A stretch of DNA of 34,960 nucleotides, from contig DATCYW010000048.1 of the NCBI GenBank assembly GCA_036526255.1, forward strand, positions 1-34,960. The letters run 5' to 3'. Positions 25,894-32,499 of this stretch are shown here, piece by piece. Every line of letters starts with the position of its first letter. Within the stretch, counting starts at the first letter, position 1. The notes below the pieces were generated by a model. It did no database searches and was not told where the DNA came from. It saw only the letters and a list, made by a program, of their open reading frames with translations. Source of the DNA: Malonomonas sp036526255. Its GTDB lineage: Bacteria > Desulfobacterota > Desulfuromonadia > Desulfuromonadales > Geopsychrobacteraceae. The position numbers and the translations under genes were made by a program.

Positions 25894-27987
25894 TTACTCC
25901 ATATGCCGCGCGGCAAGGGTGCGTGGCAGGTAAATCTTGAATTCGGTGCCTTTTTCAGCGCTCGAGCTGCAGGAAATGTGACCTGACATTTCGTTGATCA
26001 GGTTGCTGACGATCGACAGGCCGACCCCTGAATGCCCTTGTTTGGTGCTTTCTACCGGCTTGAACAGCTGCGCCAGGATCTGCCGCGGGATTCCTGGGCC
26101 GTTATCCTTGATACTCACCTCCACGTACTCGCTGGAGTTCTGGTAGATGCTGTCCCTGCTGCTGACTTCAAGTTTGCCGCCGCCAGGCATCGCTTCGGTC
26201 GCATTCTTGAGAATGTTAAGCAGGACCTGCTTGGTCTTGTCCCGGGGGCATGCAAGCAGCGGGATTTTTTCATCCAGCTGCAGTCGTGAACTGATCCCGG
26301 CGGTCTGGTAAAGAGAGTCGCCCAGCAAGCGGTCCAGGTCGCGGATCAGTCTGTTGATGTCCAGTGCGCAATCATTCTCAGGGGCGACGTTGTCGGGGTC
26401 TTTGGCCCGCAGCAGGATGTTCGCCACCCGATCGATCTCTTCATCGATAAAGGCCAGCTCTTCGCCGGCCGCGTGCTCCTTGCCGATTTTTTTACCGAGA
26501 ACATACAGATAGTTTTTGATGATGGTTAAAGGGTTGCTCAGCTCGTGAGCGATTCTGCCCAGCTGTTCGTAGCTGATCCCTGGGCTTGCCACCGGTTGGG
26601 TCGCAGATTTCAGCGCTCTGCCGATGTCGCCGCCCAGCAGGTTCAGCAGTGGTTTTCTTGCGCTCAGCTCAGGCTGTTGTGCGGCAGAAACCCCCAGCGC
26701 GAGAACCCCGGCAACTTCAGTTTTGTGCGGCAGTGGCAGAAAGTAGACCCCTTCGGTCCTCAGCAGGCGCGTCAGCTGTTTGTCCAACAGCGCGGGCGCT
26801 GCGTTGAAACTGTCCTGTGGTGACTGCGATCGGTAGGTGCTTGCCAGAATGCTGTCGGTATCGGTTGTGCTGACGTTGATCTCATCCAGTTGCTGCAGGC
26901 CTGCATCGTTGACGATCATCAGTCGGTCAGGGCTCGCAGCGCGGATCAGAAACAGGTCTTTGATGTTGAAAAGAATCTCGAAGGTCGCCCGCAGGTTTTT
27001 CGCCAGCTCGTGGTCCTGGTCCTGCGGTGTGCTGCGGAGGCTGTTTGCGAGCGCCAGGTCTTTGACCCGATTGGCGAGCTGTTGGTGCACGTTTTCTTCG
27101 TACTGAAGAGCGGCGCTGCCCAGCTCTTTTGTGGCCGGGCTGAAATAACCGGGCATGCCCAGATCTTTAATCACCTGCCGGGCGTTGCCCTTCGCGGTCG
27201 CGAGGCACTCAAGGGTTGAACTTTCAGTCAGATTGAATAAAATGCCGGCCCTTTCGATGGCGGCCGGTGACGCTTTGCTGTCGTCGGCAGTACTTAAGGC
27301 GCTGGCAACGGCGATGATTTTCAGCAGCGTCGGAGCGCTGCGCAACTCTTCGGTCGGTGCTTTCTGAAAGAGGATCGCATCGGCAATAAAGGACTCAAGC
27401 TGCCAGCTCTCGGTCAGTGCCGCACCAAGTTCACAGTGATCATTGCCGAATTCGGATTTTTCCAGGGCGCAGAAATCGCTGTCCGGCTGGTATCCCGCCA
27501 GCAGACCTTGATAGGTTTGCTGATGATTCAACAACAGCAGCAACTGCCCCACCTGATAGAGCAATCCGGCCAGGTAGGCCTCTTGCGGTTTCTGGTAGCC
27601 GGTCAGTTGCGCCAGGCGCATTGCCAGGTTGGAACAGACCAGCGCCCGCACCCAGCTCTGCTGTATCTGTTTGCCGAACTCTTTGCCGAACTTGGCAAAG
27701 AACTGATGAACGGCACTGGAGATAACAATCTGCCTGACATTGTCCATGCCCAGGACCACCAGCATCCGTCTGATTTCAGTGACATCATTCCACTGGCGAA
27801 AGAGTGTTGAGTTGGCCAGCTGGATAATCTTGGCGCTCAGGCCGGGGTCTTTTTCTATCGATTCAGCGATCTGGGAAAAATTGCTGTCCGCGTCATAGCA
27901 GAGATCCAGCAACTCGACCAGCAAGGAAGGGACCGAGGGGAGTCGTTCGAAAGTGTAGCATTTATCGCGCAGATAGAGCTGTGGCAT
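25894..27987 (-). CDS. HDOD-domain sensor histidine kinase
   Basis: The protein has 697 residues and no membrane segments, so it is a cytosolic sensor kinase. An HDOD domain (about 10-205) shows LPSVPSLLVELLDLCYD, DPGLSAKIIQLANSTLF and the segment YLAGLLYQVGQLLLL. A central GAF-like region (about 300-455) includes GVYFLPLPHKTEVAGVLALG. The kinase core starts near 472 with the H-box AHELSNPLT (His481), then the N-box LNILKNATEAMPGG and the G-boxes DNGPGIP and GHSGVGLSIV. The start ATG (27987) has only a weak binding site (ACAAGAAC). Its TAA stop lies 4 nt before the GGDEF-EAL regulator, its likely partner. The input signal is unknown. Confidence 0.92.
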   Translation of the reverse strand: MPQLYLRDKCYTFERLPSVPSLLVELLDLCYDADSNFSQIAESIEKDPGLSAKIIQLANSTLFRQWNDVTEIRRMLVVLGMDNVRQIVISSAVHQFFAKFGKEFGKQIQQSWVRALVCSNLAMRLAQLTGYQKPQEAYLAGLLYQVGQLLLLLNHQQTYQGLLAGYQPDSDFCALEKSEFGNDHCELGAALTESWQLESFIADAILFQKAPTEELRSAPTLLKIIAVASALSTADDSKASPAAIERAGILFNLTESSTLECLATAKGNARQVIKDLGMPGYFSPATKELGSAALQYEENVHQQLANRVKDLALANSLRSTPQDQDHELAKNLRATFEILFNIKDLFLIRAASPDRLMIVNDAGLQQLDEINVSTTDTDSILASTYRSQSPQDSFNAAPALLDKQLTRLLRTEGVYFLPLPHKTEVAGVLALGVSAAQQPELSARKPLLNLLGGDIGRALKSATQPVASPGISYEQLGRIAHELSNPLTIIKNYLYVLGKKIGKEHAAGEELAFIDEEIDRVANILLRAKDPDNVAPENDCALDINRLIRDLDRLLGDSLYQTAGISSRLQLDEKIPLLACPRDKTKQVLLNILKNATEAMPGGGKLEVSSRDSIYQNSSEYVEVSIKDNGPGIPRQILAQLFKPVESTKQGHSGVGLSIVSNLINEMSGHISCSSSAEKGTEFKIYLPRTLAARHME

Positions 27988-28172
27988 TGTTCTTGTCTAT
28001 CCTTCCCCCCGTCTCAAGAATTAGGCAACTTCAAATGCGACACAAAAACGCATACTAGCGTATTTTAAGGTGAAATGGAACAATATTAACAGTTTCTTTT
28101 TAGAGACAGGTAATGGATGACGACGTCTTTAGCCTTTTAATTAAGTCCGAAAGGGTTGATGTTTGCCCAGCG

Positions 28173-28520
28173 CTAGTGGTCTGCACTTTTCGACAGTTTT
28201 TTTTCGGTCTTATCCGCATTGACATGCAGACAACAGTGGACGCAGCGGCGAAAAGGGATGAAGGTCGGCCCATGGGTGTGGAAGCTGCCGCCGCAACGTG
28301 GGCAGCGGACCACGCAGGCCAGGCCGACCGCAACGCAGAGCACGATAATCCAGGCGATAAATACCTTAACCGCAACACTGCCAGCGTCGGGGGATTCGAG
28401 CGCCAGCATCATTGCCGGGATATAAATCAGAATAACCAGCCAGAGAAACCAGCGACGCTGACGGACCTTCTTCAGGCCGGCACTATAGATCTGTGGGTCG
28501 ATCTCTTGTTCATCAGTCAT
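28173..28520 (-). CDS. Small membrane protein with C-terminal zinc ribbon
   Basis: The protein has 115 residues and I do not recognise a named family. Two hydrophobic helices (about 24-42 and 49-71) are followed by a Cys4 ribbon with Cys73, Cys76, Cys93 and Cys96 (CPRCGGSFHTHGP, then CVHCCLHV), then a Lys-rich tail. Preferring this strand over the overlapping 171-codon plus-strand frame rests on the coherent domain pattern. The ribosome-binding site is weak. It is transcribed away from the sigma-54 operon and shares its spacer. The function is unknown; a membrane-anchored zinc or redox-sensing role would be speculation. Confidence 0.72.
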   Translation of the reverse strand: MTDEQEIDPQIYSAGLKKVRQRRWFLWLVILIYIPAMMLALESPDAGSVAVKVFIAWIIVLCVAVGLACVVRCPRCGGSFHTHGPTFIPFRRCVHCCLHVNADKTEKKLSKSADH

Positions 28521-28646
28521 GGTGACTTTGTCCGTAACAGAAATTTGAAGATAAATAAAATATATGCCACCGGCAATAAATATACACGTCTTTTAATTCA
28601 TTTAATTTCAGCAGATTCAGTAGGTTAAGTTCATTATGCGGTTTTC

Positions 28647-28661
28647 CTGCAGTGACTGCAG
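28647..28661. promoter_or_regulatory. Perfect palindrome, candidate enhancer (UAS) site
   Basis: CTGCAGT and ACTGCAG are perfect inverted 7-bp arms around a single G. The centre lies about 124 bp upstream of the -24 GG of the sigma-54 promoter, inside the 100-200 bp range where bacterial enhancer-binding proteins usually act. The binding protein is not known. Confidence 0.45.
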
Positions 28662-28776
28662 AACGGATCGCTGTATGTCGGCAATATACAAGCGATTTTT
28701 CGATCGGTCATTCTTGATTGATTGAAGTCTCAATAAAAACAGTGGCTTAGGGTTACTGTGCGGGGATTGTGAAAAT

Positions 28777-28792
28777 TGGCACGCTCGCTGCT
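28777..28792 (+). promoter_or_regulatory. Sigma-54 (RpoN) promoter
   Basis: TGGCACGCTCGCTGCT agrees with the TGGCACG-N4-TTGCW consensus at every defined position but one (C for the first T of the -12 element). The invariant GG (28778-28779) and GC (28790-28791) have the required spacing. The predicted start is near 28803, about 50 nt before the first small gene. Confidence 0.8.
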
Positions 28793-28854
28793 ATATATGC
28801 TGGGCAAGAGACACTCAGACGCAACAGCATCTGCTCACATCAATGGAGGTCGTC

Positions 28855-29085
28855 ATGAAAAAAACTCTGCGCAACGCCCTGATCGCCCTGTTTACTTTCT
28901 CAACATCCGCATTTGCCGCCGTCAGCGCCGGCAGTGGAGAAGGCAACTTTCTGCTCTCGCTGTTTATCGGTTTCTTCTCGCTGATTATTGTTTTTCAGGT
29001 GGTTCCGGCTTTTTTGCTTTTCGTCGGCATGGTCAAAGGTCTTCTGGGGCATGCCAATGAACAGGGAAGCAGCTATCACGGCTGA
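28855..29085 (+). CDS. Small exported membrane protein A (sigma-54 operon)
   Basis: The protein has 76 residues from ATG 28855, which follows AATGGAGGTCGTC; an upstream in-frame ATG at 28843 overlaps this binding site. Residues 1-22 form a signal peptide (MKKTLRNALIALF, cleavage near SAFA-A). A short Ser/Gly-rich stretch follows, then one long hydrophobic segment (about 32-58) with GF (39-40), QVVPA (48-52) and a Gly-rich turn, and a polar tail ending GSSYHG. It resembles the next gene product along its whole length. I do not recognise the family. The mature protein would be only about 54 residues, probably with its tail in the cytoplasm or forming an oligomer; both are inference. Confidence 0.8.
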   Translation: MKKTLRNALIALFTFSTSAFAAVSAGSGEGNFLLSLFIGFFSLIIVFQVVPAFLLFVGMVKGLLGHANEQGSSYHG

Positions 29086-29107
29086 TGTGAAAAACTCACT
29101 CAATTCC

Positions 29108-29143
29108 ACCGATCCAGGTTGTCTTTCTCTGGCCTGGGTCGGT
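29108..29143 (+). other. Intercistronic hairpin between the two small genes
   Basis: ACCGATCCAGG (29108-29118) pairs with CCTGGGTCGGT (29133-29143), 11 bp with one mismatch-type G-T pair, around a 14-nt loop. No T-run follows, so it is not an intrinsic terminator. It ends 7 nt before the GGAGG of the second gene and may affect mRNA stability or translation of that gene. Confidence 0.6.
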
Positions 29144-29160
29144 TCTGTCAGGAGGACAAC

Positions 29161-29406
29161 ATGTTGAACATTCGTCGCGCAGTCGTCGGGTTGGCGTTGG
29201 TGCTGTCGGGTTCCCCAGTTATGGCAGCAGACACTACAAAAATTTACAACAGCGGGCTGCTGGTGCTGCTGTTTGTCGGATTCTGTGCCCTGCTGGTGGT
29301 GGTTCAGGTACTGCCGGCGATTTTGTCGGTGATGGGGCTGACGAAAAAAGCTGCCAAAGGTGCCGCTGACGCGCAAATGTCGACCGCTGCGGCAAAAAAA
29401 CACTGA
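29161..29406 (+). CDS. Small exported membrane protein B, paralogue of A
   Basis: The protein has 81 residues from ATG 29161, placed by AGGAGGACAAC; an upstream in-frame ATG (29119) lies in the hairpin loop without a binding site. The signal peptide is residues 1-22 (LNIRRAVVGLALVLSG, cleavage near VMA-ADTT). The hydrophobic segment (about 32-58) has GF (40-41), then QVLPA (49-53), in the same positions as in protein A shifted by one residue. The tail is different: Lys- and Ala-rich (LTKKAAKGAADAQ, then AAAKKH). The pair look like an old tandem duplication that kept the membrane helix and changed the tail. Function unknown. Confidence 0.78.
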   Translation: MLNIRRAVVGLALVLSGSPVMAADTTKIYNSGLLVLLFVGFCALLVVVQVLPAILSVMGLTKKAAKGAADAQMSTAAAKKH

Positions 29407-29425
29407 AGGCAACAATTCCAGCGAA

Positions 29426-29457
29426 CCAGAAGGGCAGTCAGTCGGCTGCCCTTCTGG
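29426..29457. terminator. Shared terminator hairpin between convergent genes
   Basis: CCAGAAGGGCAG and CTGCCCTTCTGG form 12 perfect base pairs around an 8-nt loop. It starts 20 nt after the stop of small protein B and ends 4 nt from the stop of the minus-strand DUF2520 gene. The U-tracts are short (CGTTTAT on the plus strand). Confidence 0.75.
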
Positions 29458-29460
29458 CGT

Positions 29461-30321
29461 TTATGCAAGCAGATCTTTTGCTTGTTCTCTGCTCAGACGG
29501 CCACTTTTTACCGCCAGTTCCAGCGTCTTTTCTCCCAGCAATCGATACAGTGGCAGCAGCTCCGGTGCCGATTTTTCCAGCGCCAACAGGTGTTGCTGAA
29601 CGGTGCCGCGATCACCACGAACGATCGGCCCGGTCAGGCCCGCTTCGGGACCCAGCTTCGCGGTGTTATCCAGGCTGGCCTGAACCAGCGGCAACAGCAG
29701 GGGGATCGCCTGTTCCGGCGCAATACCGCACTGACTCAGCAGGTCGCGGGCCGTGCCAAGGAGGGTGACCAGAAAGTTGGAAGCGATGCAGGCGCTGGCG
29801 TGATAGAGGGCTTTTTGGTCGCCGGCAATCGCGAAGGGGGTCGCGCCGATAGCCGCTATCAACTGTTTGCCGAGCGACAGCGCGGCTGTCTCGCCTTCCA
29901 GCGCGCAGGGGCAGCCGGACAGTTTTTCCGCCGCCAACTGCCGGTCGGCAAAGGGGAGCAACGGATGGATCGACAGCAGCCGCGCCTTTGAGGTTCCCAG
30001 CCGCATCAGCGCCGCCGGATGCAGTCCGCTGAAGTGGATCAGTGTCTGCGCGGCTGACAGCGTTGAGCCGCTCTGGAGTGCTTTGGCCAGCGCTTCAATC
30101 TGATCATCCGGCACCGCCAGCAGGATGATCTCGGCCTTGCCCGCGGCCTGCAGTTTGTCGCTGGCGACCTCTGGCGCGCAGCCGATAAAGGCGCAGGCCT
30201 CCTGCGCCCGCGACAGCTCACGACTGATAATGGCCGAGAAGGGGTAGCCCGCGGCTTGCAAGCGGTGCGCGACAGCGCAGCCGAGCTTGCCCGGACCGAT
30301 CAACGCGATGGTCGGTTTCAT
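29461..30321 (-). CDS. Rossmann-like / DUF2520 domain protein
   Basis: The protein has 286 residues. The N-terminal Rossmann part begins IALIGPGKLGCAVAHRL with the dinucleotide-binding GxGxxG-like loop and includes LLAVPDDQIEALA, as in prephenate- or pyrroline-reductase-like dehydrogenases. The second half has the HPLLPFAD motif and KALYHASACIASNFLVTLL, typical of the DUF2520 family. The substrate is unknown, and probably NAD(P)-dependent by fold. Its ATG overlaps the stop of the FAH gene by 4 nt, so the two are translated together and may act on related metabolites. Confidence 0.88.
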   Translation of the reverse strand: MKPTIALIGPGKLGCAVAHRLQAAGYPFSAIISRELSRAQEACAFIGCAPEVASDKLQAAGKAEIILLAVPDDQIEALAKALQSGSTLSAAQTLIHFSGLHPAALMRLGTSKARLLSIHPLLPFADRQLAAEKLSGCPCALEGETAALSLGKQLIAAIGATPFAIAGDQKALYHASACIASNFLVTLLGTARDLLSQCGIAPEQAIPLLLPLVQASLDNTAKLGPEAGLTGPIVRGDRGTVQQHLLALEKSAPELLPLYRLLGEKTLELAVKSGRLSREQAKDLLA

Positions 30322-30974
30322 GCCACCGTTGCCTGTAGGCTGCCGACCTGCTCGATTTCACCAAGCAGCTGGTCGCCGCTCTGAATCCGACTGACGCCGG
30401 CGGGGGTGCCGGTGAGGATGATGTCGCCCGGCTCAAGGCGGTAGAAGGTCGATATCTCGGCAACAATCTGTTCCACGCTGCGCATCATCTGCGCGGTCGT
30501 GCCCTGCTGGCGGATTTCGCCGTTGACCCGCAGGGTCAGTTTCAGGTCGTTCGGATTGTTCACTTGCGCCGCCGGCACAAAGTCGGAGAGCGGGCAGGAG
30601 GTGTCGAACCCCTTGGCAATCTCCCAGGGCAGACCTTTGCCTTTCAACTCGTCCTGCAGATCCCGCAAGGTCAGGTCCAGTGCCACGCCGTAGCCGCTGA
30701 CATGTTGCAGGGCGTTCTGCTCGGAGATGTTTTTCCCCGCTTTGCCGATCAGCAGCGCCAGCTCCAGTTCGTGGTGGCAATCGTTCGAATAGCTGGGGAT
30801 CTCAATGGTGCCGCCGTCGGCGATGACGCTGCTGGCGGGTTTGCAGAAGATCACCGCGCGGTCCGGAACCTTGTTGCCCAGCTCGCGGATGTGATCCAGA
30901 TAGTTACGCCCCAGGCAGACAATTTTACCGACGGGCAGGCTTTGATCGGTTCCTTTGATTTTGATCTGATGCAT
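30318..30974 (-). CDS. Fumarylacetoacetate hydrolase (FAH) family protein
   Basis: The protein has 218 residues, the size of the short FAHD1-like acylpyruvase/oxaloacetate decarboxylase group rather than of true FAH. The core starts KIVCLGRNYLDHIRELGN. The metal site is visible: Glu69 and Glu71 (HHELELALL) and Asp100 (GVALDLTLRD), with GDIILTGTPAGVS near the end. GGGAGAGAA precedes the ATG at 30974. It follows the TRIC gene by 37 nt and overlaps the DUF2520 gene. Substrate assignment within the family is not possible from sequence alone; hydrolysis of a C-C bond in a beta-diketo acid, or oxaloacetate decarboxylation, is the family expectation. Confidence 0.92.
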   Translation of the reverse strand: MHQIKIKGTDQSLPVGKIVCLGRNYLDHIRELGNKVPDRAVIFCKPASSVIADGGTIEIPSYSNDCHHELELALLIGKAGKNISEQNALQHVSGYGVALDLTLRDLQDELKGKGLPWEIAKGFDTSCPLSDFVPAAQVNNPNDLKLTLRVNGEIRQQGTTAQMMRSVEQIVAEISTFYRLEPGDIILTGTPAGVSRIQSGDQLLGEIEQVGSLQATVA

Positions 30975-31011
30975 ATTTCTCTCCCTGTTAGAATAAAGTC
31001 TGAATACTAAT

Positions 31012-31614
31012 TTACTCGGCTTTCGGCAGTGACCAGTTGTAGTGGATTGCCAGTAATCTCAGCAGGATAACGCTGCCGGCCGCCAGCAGCAGCGACAGTT
31101 CATGTGGGGCATTGAAATAGCGCAGCAGCACCAGCAGCGTGCCCCCAAGCAGGCAGGCCGAGGCATAGATTTCGCGGCGCATGATCAGCGGGATTTCATT
31201 GCAGAGCACGTCGCGGATTACCCCGCCGGCAGTGCCGGTCATGATCCCCATCAGCACCGCGCCAAAAGGGCCGGTGCCTAAGCTGAGCGCCTTGCTGGTG
31301 CCGATCACGACGAAGGTGCCCAGGCCGATGGCATCGAAATAGAGCAGCGGATTCTCCAGCTTCTGCAGCAACCGGTGGCTGAAAAAGACCAGCAGCGCCA
31401 CCGACACCGGCAGCCAGAGGTAGATTTCATTCTGCAGGCAGAACGGTGGCAGATCACCGAGCAGCAGGTCGCGCAGGGTGCCGCCGCCGATCGCGGTCAC
31501 CATCCCCAGCACCAGCACGCCGAACAGGTCCATACCGCGGCGGATACCGGCAATAGCCCCCGAAGCCGCAAAGGCCGCAGTGCCAATCAAATCGAGTAGA
31601 AAAAGCAGGTTCAT
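31012..31614 (-). CDS. TRIC cation channel / UPF0126 family membrane protein
   Basis: From ATG 31614 (MNLLFLLDLIGTAAFAASG), which has CAGGAGTCACCT upstream, the protein has 200 residues; the frame is open 16 codons further but without family sequence. It shows the two repeated halves of the family, each with a GGG(T/V)xRDxLL-type motif (AIGGGTLRDLLLGDLPPF and TAGGVIRDVLCNEIP), and about seven hydrophobic helices. Family members (YadS/YicG-like) are structurally related to trimeric intracellular cation channels; some may carry amino acids, so the transported species is open. It is probably the first gene of a three-gene minus-strand operon. A weak -35/-10 pair (TTGCAT, 18 nt, TATCTT) lies on the minus strand just upstream. 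Confidence 0.92.
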   Translation of the reverse strand: MNLLFLLDLIGTAAFAASGAIAGIRRGMDLFGVLVLGMVTAIGGGTLRDLLLGDLPPFCLQNEIYLWLPVSVALLVFFSHRLLQKLENPLLYFDAIGLGTFVVIGTSKALSLGTGPFGAVLMGIMTGTAGGVIRDVLCNEIPLIMRREIYASACLLGGTLLVLLRYFNAPHELSLLLAAGSVILLRLLAIHYNWSLPKAE

Positions 31615-31734
31615 AGGTGACTCCTGCTGGCGAAGATAGCGGTATCTGCCGGGCAAATGCAAGGCCTGCCGCGACTGGTTTGAGCTTTGCCGCTATGCTA
31701 GTATTGCTGGGAAATATTCTCCGACAGGCTGCCG

Positions 31735-32481
31735 ATGTTTTTCCCTATATCTGATTCCCCCAACGCGCCGGGCCGCCCGGTGGCCACCTGGTCGTTGATG
31801 GCGGTCAATATCGCTGTCTACTTGCTGGTCACGCTGCCGGCGACTCTCGGCAAGGTAAATCTGACCGATCCGCTGCTGTTTGAATATCTGCAGGTGCTGG
31901 ATCTGGTGGGTCGCGTCACTGCTCGCGAAGTTTATCAGAATTTTAGCGCTTACGATCTGCTGGTTTTTCAGTACGGTTTTCGGCCGGCTGAATCATCACT
32001 GTTAACGATGCTGTCCTCGTTGTTTCTGCATGGCGGTTTGATGCATCTGGCGGGCAACATGTTGTTTCTTTACATCTTTGGCAATAATGTTGAATATCGC
32101 CTCGGCCACTGGCGATTTTTACTCACCTATCTCGGTTGCGGGATCGCCGCCACACTTTTTTTCGCCTTCTTCGTGCCCACGTCACAGGTGCCGCTGATCG
32201 GCGCTTCGGGGGCCATCTCCGGGGTGCTTGGCTGCTATTTTCTCTGGTTTCCACGTAACCGGGTGCGCTGTTTTCTGTTCTTTTTTCCGTTTCTGATGAC
32301 CAGCATCTACCTGCCGGCCCGCTGGGTGCTCGGCTTCTATCTGGTGATCGACAACCTGCTGCCGTTTCTGTTTACCGCCGGTTCCGGCACCGGTGTCGCC
32401 CATGGCGCGCATATCGGTGGCTTTCTGGGCGGATTGGCGATCGCCGGCGGCAGTTTATTTTATCGGCGGCAGCGCCGCTAA
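31735..32481 (+). CDS. Rhomboid family intramembrane serine protease
   Basis: The protein has 248 residues with about six to seven membrane helices. The catalytic dyad is visible: Ser158 in GASGAISG and His226 in AHIGGFLGG. The oxyanion-side HxxxN motif is H104-N108 (HLAGNML). There is a long N-terminal loop (about 37-95) containing LTDPLLFEYLQVLDL, larger than in GlpG-type minimal rhomboids. Such enzymes cleave membrane helices of substrate proteins, which are unknown here. The start ATG 31735 has CGACAGGCTGCCG rather than a good Shine-Dalgarno. The radical SAM gene follows after 18 nt. Confidence 0.93.
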   Translation: MFFPISDSPNAPGRPVATWSLMAVNIAVYLLVTLPATLGKVNLTDPLLFEYLQVLDLVGRVTAREVYQNFSAYDLLVFQYGFRPAESSLLTMLSSLFLHGGLMHLAGNMLFLYIFGNNVEYRLGHWRFLLTYLGCGIAATLFFAFFVPTSQVPLIGASGAISGVLGCYFLWFPRNRVRCFLFFFPFLMTSIYLPARWVLGFYLVIDNLLPFLFTAGSGTGVAHGAHIGGFLGGLAIAGGSLFYRRQRR

Positions 32482-32499
32482 GCGTAAAAGGATGAACCG

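Larger units (their letters stand above)
28521..28854. other. AT-rich regulatory spacer between divergent genes
   Basis: These 334 bp contain no credible gene. They hold the sigma-54 promoter and the palindrome listed separately, a looser inverted repeat TGTAT-N9-ATACA at 28672-28690, and the start region of the minus-strand zinc-ribbon gene. The first 100 bp are clearly AT-rich compared with the neighbouring genes. No clear -35/-10 pair for the minus-strand gene was found. Confidence 0.6.

Noticed and set aside
28035..28063. Small inverted repeats upstream of the HDOD kinase (ATGCG/CGCAT and ATAC/GTAT)
   Set aside because: The arms are only 4-5 bp in AT-rich DNA, and no convincing promoter could be tied to them.
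28113..28628. Open frame of 171 codons on the plus strand covering the zinc-ribbon gene
   Set aside because: The minus strand has two helices and a Cys4 ribbon in a coherent order, whereas this frame is polar and composition-biased without a clear binding site. Some doubt remains, since the minus gene also has a weak binding site.
28717..28730. FNR/CRP-like site TTGATTGATTGAAG
   Set aside because: The half-sites are direct, not inverted, so the dyad expected of such regulators is missing.
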